A stretch of 64,000 nt of DNA, taken from the NCBI RefSeq assembly GCF_017592825.1, contig NZ_JAGFMD010000002.1, positions 124,001-188,000 on the forward strand, in the 5' to 3' direction. The position numbers were made by a program, and so were the translations under genes. Below, piece by piece: positions 26,961 through 35,432 of the stretch. This stretch comes from Roseivirga sp. E12. Its GTDB lineage: Bacteria; Bacteroidota; Bacteroidia; Cytophagales; Cyclobacteriaceae. Below the pieces are notes generated by a model. That model was not told the origin of the DNA. It saw only the letters and a program-made list of their open reading frames with translations, and made no database searches. Numbering within the stretch: the stretch's first letter is position 1; the number at the start of each line of letters is the position of its first letter.

Positions 26961-27809
26961 TTATTGAGTTTTTTCATCCGGAATCAAGCCTTCATTATTC
27001 TCATCTTTGGCCTTCTTCTTACGCTCTTTCTTAGGCTTAGGTGGCTTGTTTTTCTTTTTGAATAGACCGAAGAGTCCTTTCTTTTTAGCAACCGTATCCG
27101 TTGCCAATGTATCATATCCAAAGTCCATCAAACCGGTGGTGTCAGACAAGTCTTCGATTTTGGCTTCTTCAATTTTTAAGAAGTACTCCTGAAATCTTTT
27201 ATTGTAAGCCTCTTGTTCTACGTTAAAACCACCTCGGAGAATCGGGGCATACTGTACTTGAATGGCAGGTGGTAGGACCATCATCTCCTCCATCAACCTG
27301 GTATGAGTTGTTGTATCCGAACTATTTAATATTGCTTTGACCAAAGAATCATATTCGGTACGATTAAAATGAATCAACTTAGACTCTAGGTTATCCAATT
27401 TATAGAATGGACGCTTTTTAACGATACGATCAAAGAGGTATGGGTTTTCCAGTACTGGTTTTTCCCTACCATTAAATACTTTGGCCCAGAGTTTCTCTTT
27501 CCTCCTGTTTTCATAGGTGAAACCAGCTTTTTCAAAAGAGTGAATCCGACCACTCTGAACTCTAAAGCCTCTTCCCTTGGTCCCGTTGATGAATTTCTCC
27601 ATAAGCGTATCGCCATCCGCCTTGTAGCGAAAACCAAGTGGCCTTTTAGGTACCGTATCACCTTCGAAGACAGTAAATAGTGAATAGAGTCCGTCTTGTT
27701 CCTTTTGGTCAAAGACAAAAGCGGACTGATATGCTGGGCACATCGTTTGTACTGTACACGAAGACAACAGGCATATAGCCAGTAGACTTATGAAGATTGT
27801 TTTGTTCAT
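26961..27809 (-). CDS. Lipoprotein with lysine-rich C-terminal tail, unknown function
   Basis: The 282-aa product has a lipobox LLSSC (Cys18) and a second cysteine at 24 (TMCPAYQSAF). The middle (30-215) is soluble and charged, without a recognised domain. From residue 242 the chain becomes an extreme lysine/proline tail that includes KKKGLFGLFKKKNKPPKPKK and then KERKKKAKDENN. Such a tail could bind peptidoglycan, LPS phosphates or nucleic acid. The gene is monocistronic and preceded by a small GC hairpin 7 bp before the ATG. I recall similar lipoproteins near CrtY-like genes only vaguely and give no function. Confidence 0.68.
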   Translation of the reverse strand: MNKTIFISLLAICLLSSCTVQTMCPAYQSAFVFDQKEQDGLYSLFTVFEGDTVPKRPLGFRYKADGDTLMEKFINGTKGRGFRVQSGRIHSFEKAGFTYENRRKEKLWAKVFNGREKPVLENPYLFDRIVKKRPFYKLDNLESKLIHFNRTEYDSLVKAILNSSDTTTHTRLMEEMMVLPPAIQVQYAPILRGGFNVEQEAYNKRFQEYFLKIEEAKIEDLSDTTGLMDFGYDTLATDTVAKKKGLFGLFKKKNKPPKPKKERKKKAKDENNEGLIPDEKTQ

Positions 27810-27816
27810 TCGATTT

Positions 27817-27829
27817 CCCCCAAAGGGGG
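27817..27829 (-). promoter_or_regulatory. Short GC hairpin in the leader of the Lys-tailed lipoprotein gene
   Basis: CCCCC-AAA-GGGGG is a perfect 5-bp stem with a 3-base loop, ending 7 bases before the ATG at 27809. In such AT-rich DNA it stands out and could limit ribosome access; the role is an inference. Confidence 0.3.
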
Positions 27830-27927
27830 CACAATATTACTAAGTTTTCAAAACGATTAATTAAAATCGACCTGAAGATTTATTTAACATAGCATTAACC
27901 AATATGGTTATCACCCATACAAACTGA

Positions 27928-27944
27928 AATGATTGATAATCATT
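27928..27944. promoter_or_regulatory. Palindromic operator-like element before lycopene cyclase
   Basis: AATGATT-GAT-AATCATT is a perfect 7-3-7 inverted repeat, and it contains the TGATAATCATT core of the classical Fur box. It ends two bases before a near -7 box TAAGTTTA (27946-27953) and 17 bases before the ATG at 27961. It could be a Fur-type or MerR/CarH-type operator. Confidence 0.45.
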
Positions 27945-27960
27945 GTAAGTTTATTGACTA

Positions 27961-29094
27961 ATGAAGCAATACGATTATATAGTTGCCGGAGCGGGTGCCG
28001 CTGGGCTTACCCTGGCTTATGTGTCGAAGAATAAGCAGAATTTTGATAAGTCAATCCTGATTATTGATAGGGAAGATAAGTCAAAAAACGATAGAACGTG
28101 GTGCTTCTGGGAAAAAAACGAGAACCTCTTTGAGCATTTGGTCCATAAATCATGGAAGCACGCCTCTTTTTTTGGGACTGGTTTTAACGAGACTTACGAA
28201 ATCGATCCTTACTCATATAAGTTGATTCAGGGTATTGATTTCTATGAATACATCAAGAAGTCTTTATCTCAAGACGATCGGATTACTTGGGTAAAAGAAG
28301 AAATCCAGTCCATAGAATCAAGTGGCAAGGTAATTACAGATCAGAATGAGTATCTAGGCAGTATTGTCTTCGACAGTACTTTCAATCATCAGGAACTCCA
28401 GCAAAAACCAGTCACTACCCTTTTACAGCACTTTAAGGGCTATTTCATCACGTCCGAATCTCCAGCATTCAACCCTGATGCCTGCACCTACATGGACTTC
28501 AGCATTGATCAGGAGGGTGATTGTCGTTTTGGTTATGTACTACCCTTCGATGCACACAATGCATTGGTAGAATATACTGTGTTTAGTAAATCACTACTAA
28601 AAGAAGATCAATACACAGATCGACTGGAGACTTACGTCAAAAGGCTAGGCATAACCAATTATAAGGTCAAGGAAGAAGAGTTTGGCGTTATCCCTATGAC
28701 AGACTACAGTTTTCAAATGAGAGTCAGTGAAAACGTGATCAGGATAGGCATCAATGGTGGCTTCGCAAAACCTTCCACCGGCTATACCTTTCTGCGCGGG
28801 CAGAAGATCATTACTAAGATGGTCGACAATCTGTCTAAAGGAATTGACCCTTTGAAGGATTTGCCTTTTCAAAAAGCCAGATTCAAAAAGTATGACGCTA
28901 CCTTATTGAATGTATTGGCTTCTGGTAAATACACAGGAGACGAGGTTTTCACACCTATGTTTAAGAAAAATGGTGCGAAAGCCTTTTTCAAATTTCTCGA
29001 TGAGGAAACATCCCTCAAGGAAGAACTCAAGATTATGTCTTCCACACCAATTCTGGATTTTGGTACAGCATTTATAAAATCTATGTTGAAGTAG
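27961..29094 (+). CDS. crtY: Lycopene beta-cyclase (CrtY/CrtL-type)
   Basis: The 377-aa flavoprotein starts with a dinucleotide-binding motif (YIVAGAGAAGLTLAYVS) and carries the cyclase landmarks DRTWCFWE (about 43-50) and GFAKPSTGYTFLRGQ (about 264-278). It cyclises the ends of lycopene to beta-carotene, at the cytoplasmic membrane, which predicts carotenoid pigments in this organism. The usual crtI/crtB/crtZ genes are not adjacent. The cardiolipin synthase gene follows after 13 bp, so the two may share a transcript. A palindromic operator-like element sits at the promoter. Confidence 0.93.
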   Translation: MKQYDYIVAGAGAAGLTLAYVSKNKQNFDKSILIIDREDKSKNDRTWCFWEKNENLFEHLVHKSWKHASFFGTGFNETYEIDPYSYKLIQGIDFYEYIKKSLSQDDRITWVKEEIQSIESSGKVITDQNEYLGSIVFDSTFNHQELQQKPVTTLLQHFKGYFITSESPAFNPDACTYMDFSIDQEGDCRFGYVLPFDAHNALVEYTVFSKSLLKEDQYTDRLETYVKRLGITNYKVKEEEFGVIPMTDYSFQMRVSENVIRIGINGGFAKPSTGYTFLRGQKIITKMVDNLSKGIDPLKDLPFQKARFKKYDATLLNVLASGKYTGDEVFTPMFKKNGAKAFFKFLDEETSLKEELKIMSSTPILDFGTAFIKSMLK

Positions 29095-29107
29095 GCTATC
29101 TTTAGGT

Positions 29108-30562
29108 ATGCTTGGCGTTTGGGAAATCATCTCACCATACATACTTCCGCTGTACTACGTCATCATCTTTTTTGTGGTGATCAACCTACTGCTGGAGAAT
29201 AGAAACCCACTCAAAACACACTCCTACCTACTGCTTTTATTATTACTACCAATCGTTGGAGTGCTGATTTATTTCTTCTTTGGGCAGCATCAAAGAAAAA
29301 GAAAGGTCTTTGCCAAGCGAGGTTTAATAAATCAGGCTTTCGGACCGCTATATGCTCAAGAACATCTTGACCAAGAGACAAAATTAGGCCCTGATGTGAT
29401 CAGACCTTATGGTCAATTCGAGAAGCTGATTCGTTTTTTGAAAAACGATTTATCTCCTCTCACCTTTAATAATAAGGTGACGGTATTGAGGAATGGGGAA
29501 GAAAAATTTCCAGTCATGATGAAGGCATTGAAAAATGCCAAAGACCATATACACCTAGAATACTATATTTTCGAAGACGATGCCATAGGTGCCGAACTGG
29601 CTGAAGCCCTAATTCAGAAAGCACAAGAAGGCGTGGAAGTGCGAATGTTGGTAGATGGCGTGGGGTCTCTAGCTCTGAAAAAGAGTTTCTTCAAAAGGTT
29701 GAAGGCAAGTGGGATTCAGTTGGTTGAATTTATGCCGGTCCTCTTCCCGTCCTTTACAAGTAAGATTAACTATCGAGATCACAGAAAAATACTCATTGTT
29801 GATGGGAAAATCGGCTTCACCGGGGGCATCAATGTAAGCGACCGATACATCAACAACGGAAGTCATCCTGAATACTGGCGCGACACCCACCTTATGATTG
29901 AAGGTGAAGCGGTTAAAACATTACAGTTCCTCTTCTTTTTAAACTGGCAGTTTGTTATTCAGCACGAACTAGAAAACCAGCAGAAGTACTTCCCGGAATT
30001 CTCAAATTCTGGAGGTCATTGTGTACAGATTAATGCAAGTGGTCCAGACTGGGAACTAGCCAGTATAATGGATTCATTCCTAATTGCTATTACTTCAGCG
30101 CGATCAGTAGTAAGAATCGCCACTCCATATTTTATACCTACGGAAAGCATCCTTGATGCAATTACAACCGTATCGAAGAGTGACGTACGAGTTGAACTAA
30201 TGATTCCTTATGAGTCGGACTCTTGGATTGTACAAGCCGCTTCGCTTTCTTTTATAGAAGAGCTTTTGGAAGCAGGTATTCACATTTACTACTATCAAAA
30301 AGGATTCCTTCACTCTAAAGTGATCATGATAGACAAGACTTTTGCCTCAGTAGGCACTGCCAACATGGATTACAGGAGTTTTGACTTGAATCATGAAGTA
30401 AATACTTACTTGTACGATGAGGATCTGGTAGAAACTCTTCATGATCAGTTTGAAGAAGACAAGTTGGAATGCATCCAAATAACCCTTGAAGACTGGCGAA
30501 AGCGTGGTCTTAGACAGAAATTGAAAGAGTCCGTCTGTAGACTTTTAGCACCTTTACTTTAA
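29108..30562 (+). CDS. cls: Cardiolipin synthase
   Basis: The 484-aa phospholipase D superfamily enzyme joins two phosphatidylglycerol molecules into cardiolipin and glycerol at the membrane. Two N-terminal helices (about 9-28 and 38-58) precede two HKD motifs: His225/Lys227/Asp232 in DHRKILIVDG and His402/Lys404/Asp409 in LHSKVIMIDK, each followed by the expected Gly/Asn/Ser residues (FTGGINVSDRY, VGTANMDYRS). Length and layout match ClsA-type synthases. It is 13 bp after crtY and 10 bp before the acyl-CoA dehydrogenase gene. Confidence 0.95.
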   Translation: MLGVWEIISPYILPLYYVIIFFVVINLLLENRNPLKTHSYLLLLLLLPIVGVLIYFFFGQHQRKRKVFAKRGLINQAFGPLYAQEHLDQETKLGPDVIRPYGQFEKLIRFLKNDLSPLTFNNKVTVLRNGEEKFPVMMKALKNAKDHIHLEYYIFEDDAIGAELAEALIQKAQEGVEVRMLVDGVGSLALKKSFFKRLKASGIQLVEFMPVLFPSFTSKINYRDHRKILIVDGKIGFTGGINVSDRYINNGSHPEYWRDTHLMIEGEAVKTLQFLFFLNWQFVIQHELENQQKYFPEFSNSGGHCVQINASGPDWELASIMDSFLIAITSARSVVRIATPYFIPTESILDAITTVSKSDVRVELMIPYESDSWIVQAASLSFIEELLEAGIHIYYYQKGFLHSKVIMIDKTFASVGTANMDYRSFDLNHEVNTYLYDEDLVETLHDQFEEDKLECIQITLEDWRKRGLRQKLKESVCRLLAPLL

Positions 30563-30572
30563 TTGAAAGCAC

Positions 30573-32366
30573 ATGCAAAATCAATATACCAATTTAGAAA
30601 CGCTCAAATTCCTAATCCATCAGGTTCATGAGACGGATAGTGTTTTAGGTAAGGGGCGGTTCTCAGCCTATGATAGTACGGCTGTGGATATGTTTTTAGA
30701 TTCCATTGAATCACTCAGTGATGCGGAGCTGTTTCCCTACATCAAGGAGATGGATGAGAAGCCTTCATTCTTTAAGGACGGAAAGATTACTATTCACCCT
30801 CAATTCGAACGCATCTTTCAACAAGCGAGAGATCTCGGACTCATTGCTTCAATTTTCAATGAAGAAGATGGTGGTTTACAGATGCCCAACACGCTCTTCC
30901 ATGCTGCCTACTATATCATGGAGGCCGCCAACAACCATGTAACCGGTTATTTGGGACTAACGACAGGTGCTGCCAACCTGATCGCCACCTTTGGTAGTCA
31001 AGCCTTGAAAGATCAATACCTCTCCAAGATGCTCAGTATGGAGTGGACCGGATCTATGTGCTTAACAGAACCACAAGCAGGGAGCTCACTGTCAGATATT
31101 ACCACAAGTGCTTCGCCAACGGCCAATGGGAGTTATCTAATTAATGGTCAGAAAATATTTATCTCTTCAGGAGATCATCAATTTGCCGATAACATCATCC
31201 ACCTGCTCTTAGGAAGAATCGATGGCGCTCCAGAAGGAACCAAGGGAGTATCCCTATTTGTAGTGCCGAAATACAAACTTGTAAAAGGGCAACTCGAGGA
31301 CAATCATGTCATCACTGCTGGTGAATTCGAAAAACTTGGACAAAGAGGATATTGCACGTCTCATCTAGCATTCGAAAATTCAGAAGCATGGTTAGTAGGT
31401 GAAGAGCATCGAGGTCTTAGCTACATGTTCCAGTTGATGAACGAAGCTAGGATAGCTACAGGCAGAATGGGTGCTGGCATAGCTTCTGCAGCTTACTATG
31501 CCTCCTTACAATATGCAAAAGAGCGCCCTCAGGGCAGAAAACTCACCGCTACTGGCAACAAGGACCTGCAACAAGACCAGACCTTAATTATCAATCATCC
31601 CGATGTGAAAAGGATGCTTCTTCATCAAAAGGCCATAGTTGAAGGATCATTAAGCTTAGTTTTGCAGGCTTCACATTATCTAGACCAGGAACAATTGGCC
31701 GAAGGCGAAGCCAAGGAACGATACCATCTGTTGCTCGAACTGCTGACTCCAATTGTCAAGACATACCCTGCCGAAAAGGGGCTTGAATCTGTAAGTCAAG
31801 GGCTTCAGGTACTGGGTGGTTATGGATTTTGTCAGGACTTTATTCTTCAGCAGTATTACCGAGATATCCGCATTATCTCTATTTATGAAGGTACCACTGG
31901 TATCCAATCGCTCGATCTATTGGGTAGAAAGGTTAATCTGAAAAATGGTAAGGTCTTGCAGTGGTTAGCGGAAGAGATCACGGAAACCATTGACACAGCA
32001 TCACAGATTGAGGCATTTCATACTTACGCCACAGAGCTAGAACAAAACCTAAAAATGATCCAGCAGGTATTAACAGAACTTGCACCAATCGTCAAAAAAG
32101 GTGACTTTGAAAGATACTTGTCTGACGCCACTGTCTTTATGGACTTGTTTGGAACCGTAATCATCGGATGGCAATGGCTAAAAATTGCCAATGCCGCACA
32201 TGAAGAATTAAGTCAGGATCAAAATGAAAAAGCCGCAATGGAGGGGAAAATTCATGCCATGAAGTTCTTCTACAAATATGAAATGAGTCGTACCAAAGGC
32301 TTGGCTAAGACTTTGATGAACCAGTTGGCACTAACTTTGGATTTCAATCTCGATTACTTGGATTAA
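30573..32366 (+). CDS. Acyl-CoA dehydrogenase with C-terminal extension
   Basis: This 597-aa flavoenzyme oxidises acyl-CoA to trans-2-enoyl-CoA in fatty-acid or branched-chain acid breakdown, passing electrons to ETF. The FAD and substrate signature MCLTEPQAGSSLSDI lies near 164-178 and the catalytic base is Glu439 in YEGTTGIQSLDLLG, the position used by short/medium-chain family members. About 130 residues follow the core and match the extra C-terminal domain of the long bacterial group. It starts 10 bp after cls; the substrate chain is unknown. Confidence 0.93.
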   Translation: MQNQYTNLETLKFLIHQVHETDSVLGKGRFSAYDSTAVDMFLDSIESLSDAELFPYIKEMDEKPSFFKDGKITIHPQFERIFQQARDLGLIASIFNEEDGGLQMPNTLFHAAYYIMEAANNHVTGYLGLTTGAANLIATFGSQALKDQYLSKMLSMEWTGSMCLTEPQAGSSLSDITTSASPTANGSYLINGQKIFISSGDHQFADNIIHLLLGRIDGAPEGTKGVSLFVVPKYKLVKGQLEDNHVITAGEFEKLGQRGYCTSHLAFENSEAWLVGEEHRGLSYMFQLMNEARIATGRMGAGIASAAYYASLQYAKERPQGRKLTATGNKDLQQDQTLIINHPDVKRMLLHQKAIVEGSLSLVLQASHYLDQEQLAEGEAKERYHLLLELLTPIVKTYPAEKGLESVSQGLQVLGGYGFCQDFILQQYYRDIRIISIYEGTTGIQSLDLLGRKVNLKNGKVLQWLAEEITETIDTASQIEAFHTYATELEQNLKMIQQVLTELAPIVKKGDFERYLSDATVFMDLFGTVIIGWQWLKIANAAHEELSQDQNEKAAMEGKIHAMKFFYKYEMSRTKGLAKTLMNQLALTLDFNLDYLD

Positions 32367-32412
32367 CAATTCTCTACGTTTATTAATAGAAGCTTAACAG
32401 TTATAAAATCAC

Positions 32413-33714
32413 ATGGGCATATCCTTCATACTACCTTTACTTTCGAAACATCGCGTGGTGAAAAAGCATTTTGAGTTAATCCTTCTTGTGGCAGTGATTG
32501 GCTTTGTCTCTGTGGCCAAAACTCAGGATAAAGTGACTGCGCCCTATGTCATTCTCATATCGTTGGATGGCTTCAGGCATGACTATGTCGAAAAGTTTGA
32601 TGCACCAAACCTCAAAAGACTTATTAGTCAAGGAGTGAGTGCTGAGGCAATGCTTCCATCCTATCCGAGTAAAACATTTCCAAACCATTATACGATCGTC
32701 ACCGGACTTTACCCTGATCATCACGGCTTGGTAGATAATTCTTTCTATGACCGTAATTTAGATATCCAGTATAGCATCAGAGATAGATCTGCCGTGGAGA
32801 ACACGGCCTTTTATGGAGGCACTCCTTTATGGCAGTTGGTACAGCAGAACGGAATGAAATCCGCTTCCTATTTTTGGGTTGGGTCTGAAACTCCTGTTAC
32901 GGGAAGCTATCCTGATTACTATCACATTTATGATGATAATGTAGCTAACGAGACAAGAATCAATGCTGCTATCGATTGGTTGAACCTTCCTGAGGCAGAG
33001 CGTCCTCACTTTACAACCCTTTATTTTTCCCTAGTAGACAGCCAGGGCCATGCAACTGGTCCAAATGCTGATGAAACCAAGCAAGTAGTGTTAGAGGCAG
33101 ACAGACTTATTGGGTTACTAATGGAAAAGCTTAAAACTGTTGACCTGCCAGTCAATGTGATCATTACTTCAGATCACGGCATGAACGAAATCACACCTAA
33201 GGAAGAATCTTACCTCACCGTTTCAGACCTTCTTAAGGATTTCGATAAAGAAAAATTTCGATTCGTGAGCAATGGCGCACATGGTCATTTCTATTCTGAT
33301 GACAGAGCTTACCTTGAGCAAATTGCTAAGCAATTAAAAGCAAGGAATGACAGTGACAACTTTGAAGTATTTTTCAAGTCTGAGATGCCTGCACATTGGA
33401 ACTATGGCACTCATGATCGCGTGGGTGATCTATTTATTAAAATCAATCCAGGGCACTATCTAAGCTCCTCAGCAAGAAAACAAAGAGCTATCACCAATCA
33501 AGAATTCCGTGGAGAGCATGGATTTGACCCAGATGAGACAGATGACATGGGTGCCATCTTTTATGCCTATGGTCCAAACTTCAAATCAGGTTTAACAATC
33601 GGTAAGTTTCGTAATATCCACGTATATCCTATGATTGCTAAGGTCTTGGGAATTACACAACTGCCAGAAATTGACGGAGACTTAAAGGTATTAGAGTCAA
33701 TCATTAAAGACTAG
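32413..33714 (+). CDS. Ectonucleotide pyrophosphatase/phosphodiesterase-like alkaline phosphatase superfamily protein
   Basis: The 433-aa product has an N-terminal signal segment (about 18-38) and the NPP fold. Metal and nucleophile residues are Asp52 in ISLDGFRHDY, Thr88 in SYPSKTFPNHYTI (nucleophile), then VDSQGHATGP (metal Asp and His) and TSDHGMNE (metal Asp-His), with a late ENF-like EHGFDPDETDDMGAIF. Family members hydrolyse nucleotide or lipid phosphodiesters in the periplasm or outside. A GTG at 32458 would give a more usual signal peptide start and is an alternative. It lies 46 bp after the acyl-CoA dehydrogenase gene. Confidence 0.92.
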   Translation: MGISFILPLLSKHRVVKKHFELILLVAVIGFVSVAKTQDKVTAPYVILISLDGFRHDYVEKFDAPNLKRLISQGVSAEAMLPSYPSKTFPNHYTIVTGLYPDHHGLVDNSFYDRNLDIQYSIRDRSAVENTAFYGGTPLWQLVQQNGMKSASYFWVGSETPVTGSYPDYYHIYDDNVANETRINAAIDWLNLPEAERPHFTTLYFSLVDSQGHATGPNADETKQVVLEADRLIGLLMEKLKTVDLPVNVIITSDHGMNEITPKEESYLTVSDLLKDFDKEKFRFVSNGAHGHFYSDDRAYLEQIAKQLKARNDSDNFEVFFKSEMPAHWNYGTHDRVGDLFIKINPGHYLSSSARKQRAITNQEFRGEHGFDPDETDDMGAIFYAYGPNFKSGLTIGKFRNIHVYPMIAKVLGITQLPEIDGDLKVLESIIKD

Positions 33715-33718
33715 CTGT

Positions 33719-33726
33719 TATTTTTG
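33719..33726 (+). promoter_or_regulatory. Candidate -7 box of the cysteine hydrolase gene
   Basis: TATTTTTG is an exact TAnnTTTG, 16 bases before the ATG at 33743, giving a leader of only about 10 bases. Confidence 0.4.
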
Positions 33727-33742
33727 GGACTCAAAAATCAAT

Positions 33743-34309
33743 ATGAGCCTCATAGAAAAAAACACCGCCTTAATTCTTATCGACCTTCAAAAAGGTTGGG
33801 AACACACCGAACACTGGGGAGGTAACCGCAATAACCCTGAAGCTGAAAAGGTAGCCCATGCTCTGCTGCAAACTTGGAGAGCAAAAAACTTACCTGTCTT
33901 CCATGTAATCCACAGTTCGACAGATCCAGCATCCGAACTCCATGAGAGCAAGCCAGGTTTTCAAATGCTCGATGAGTTCAAACCAATCGATGGAGAGCCG
34001 CTAATAATTAAACATGTGAATTCAGGGTTTATAGGCACAGACCTTAAGGAGAGACTAGAGAATCAAAAAATTGATACACTTGTGATCGCTGGGCTTACTA
34101 CCAACCATTGTGTGTCTACCACTACTCGCATGGCTGGTAATTTCGGTTTCGATGTTTATTTGATATCAGATGCAACAGCCACCTTTGACAGAAAAGGTCT
34201 TAATGGTGAGGTTTTTGAAGCAGAGTTAGTCCATCAAACAGCTCTCGCAAGTCTGAATGAAGAATTCGCTACAGTTCTGGATAAAAATGCCTTGCTAGAA
34301 ATACTCTGA
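33743..34309 (+). CDS. Cysteine hydrolase, isochorismatase-like
   Basis: The 188-aa protein has the catalytic triad of the isochorismatase-like hydrolases: Asp14 in ALILIDLQKGW, Lys90 in LIIKHVNSGFIGT and Cys123 in AGLTTNHCVSTTTRMA, where the cis-peptide also lies. Members include nicotinamidase, N-carbamoylsarcosine amidase and many amidases of unknown substrate; the GLTTNHCVSTT form is of the generic amidase type rather than PncA. It acts in the cytoplasm. It lies between the phosphodiesterase and the Rieske oxygenase genes in the same direction. Confidence 0.92.
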   Translation: MSLIEKNTALILIDLQKGWEHTEHWGGNRNNPEAEKVAHALLQTWRAKNLPVFHVIHSSTDPASELHESKPGFQMLDEFKPIDGEPLIIKHVNSGFIGTDLKERLENQKIDTLVIAGLTTNHCVSTTTRMAGNFGFDVYLISDATATFDRKGLNGEVFEAELVHQTALASLNEEFATVLDKNALLEIL

Positions 34310-34342
34310 TTTTAATCATATACCAATAAGCATCTTATTCAT

Positions 34343-34350
34343 TATGTTTG
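34343..34350 (+). promoter_or_regulatory. Candidate -7 box of the Rieske oxygenase gene
   Basis: TATGTTTG is an exact TAnnTTTG ending 7 bases before the ATG at 34358. If used, the transcript would be leaderless or nearly so. Confidence 0.4.
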
Positions 34351-34357
34351 TTGCAGA

Positions 34358-35410
34358 ATGAAAGCAAGCAAGTCGAATAACCTCCGCAATATTTGGTATG
34401 TGGCCTGTCATGGAAGTGTCCTAAAAAAAGGCAAGACCATCGAAAAGGAAATCGATAGTGAGAAAATCCTTTTAGGTCGGGATGAAAACGGCAAAGCTTT
34501 CGCCCTTAGAAATCAGTGCCCACATCGAGGAATTCCACTTACTTATGGAAAGTTTGACGGCTGCGAAATTCAATGTTGTTATCATGGATGGCGCTTCAAA
34601 ACCGATGGAACCTGCACAAAAATCCCAGCACTTCCTCCAAACTCTAAGCTGGATGTAAGCAAAGTCAGGGCACCCTACTACCCTATTAGAGAAGTTCACG
34701 GCCTTGTATTGATCTATTTGCCTCGTGATATGAGGAAGCCTGAAGACATTGACGAAAGTCTCTTTCCCCATTTCCCTTTGGATAAGGATAAATCGTTCGA
34801 CTTGGTTACAGCCAAGCCCATGGACTGTAGTCTAGATCATTCGGTTATAGGCTTGATAGACCCAGCTCACGTTCCATTTGTACATCAGTCATGGTTTTTT
34901 AGAAAAAGCGATAACCTCAAGCTGAAGGAGAAAAAATTTGCACCAAGCCATCTCGGCTTCAAAATGGTTCGGCATACCCCTTCTAAAAACTCAGCTGCTT
35001 ATAAAATCCTTAAGAAAGAGCAGACAACGGAAATTAGCTTTCAAATACCAGGCATTAGAATTGAACACCTCACCGTAGGCGAAAAAGTCATTTTAATAAT
35101 GACCACACTGACACCGGTTAACGAGAACACTACTGAACTCACCCAGTTCATATACACTGATATCAGTTGGTTCAAGGTGCTGAGACCTATTTTCCACAAG
35201 TTTGCAGATACTTTCATACAACAAGATGTTGACGTATTCAAGAAACTTAAAGAAGGGCTTAATAACAATCCTCCACTTATGCTAATGGGAGATCCTGACA
35301 TGCAGGCGAAATGGTATAATGCCATCCGGGCTCGATATGAAAAATGCCAAGAGGAAAAAACTCCATTTGAAAACCCAATTGAGGCTCAAACTCTTTACTG
35401 GCAGACCTAG
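34358..35410 (+). CDS. Rieske-type non-heme iron oxygenase
   Basis: The 350-aa product has an N-terminal Rieske domain with the [2Fe-2S] ligands Cys54, His56, Cys73 and His76 (NQCPHRGIPLTYG and QCCYHGWRF). The C-terminal catalytic domain has the mononuclear iron motif with Asp168, His171 and His176 in IDPAHVPFVHQSWF. The layout resembles VanA-like or pheophorbide-oxygenase-like monooxygenase alpha subunits, which hydroxylate or demethylate ring compounds with electrons from a separate reductase. No reductase gene is adjacent. The substrate is unknown; a chlorophyll-derived, aromatic or sterol-like compound are all possible. Confidence 0.92.
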   Translation: MKASKSNNLRNIWYVACHGSVLKKGKTIEKEIDSEKILLGRDENGKAFALRNQCPHRGIPLTYGKFDGCEIQCCYHGWRFKTDGTCTKIPALPPNSKLDVSKVRAPYYPIREVHGLVLIYLPRDMRKPEDIDESLFPHFPLDKDKSFDLVTAKPMDCSLDHSVIGLIDPAHVPFVHQSWFFRKSDNLKLKEKKFAPSHLGFKMVRHTPSKNSAAYKILKKEQTTEISFQIPGIRIEHLTVGEKVILIMTTLTPVNENTTELTQFIYTDISWFKVLRPIFHKFADTFIQQDVDVFKKLKEGLNNNPPLMLMGDPDMQAKWYNAIRARYEKCQEEKTPFENPIEAQTLYWQT

Positions 35411-35432
35411 TTAGTTGATTGAAACCCTAAAT

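Noticed and set aside
26888-27034. Plus-strand 48-codon ORF in the 241-bp gap before the Lys-tailed lipoprotein
   Set aside because: It overlaps the 3' end of that gene, has no recognisable sequence and no promoter.
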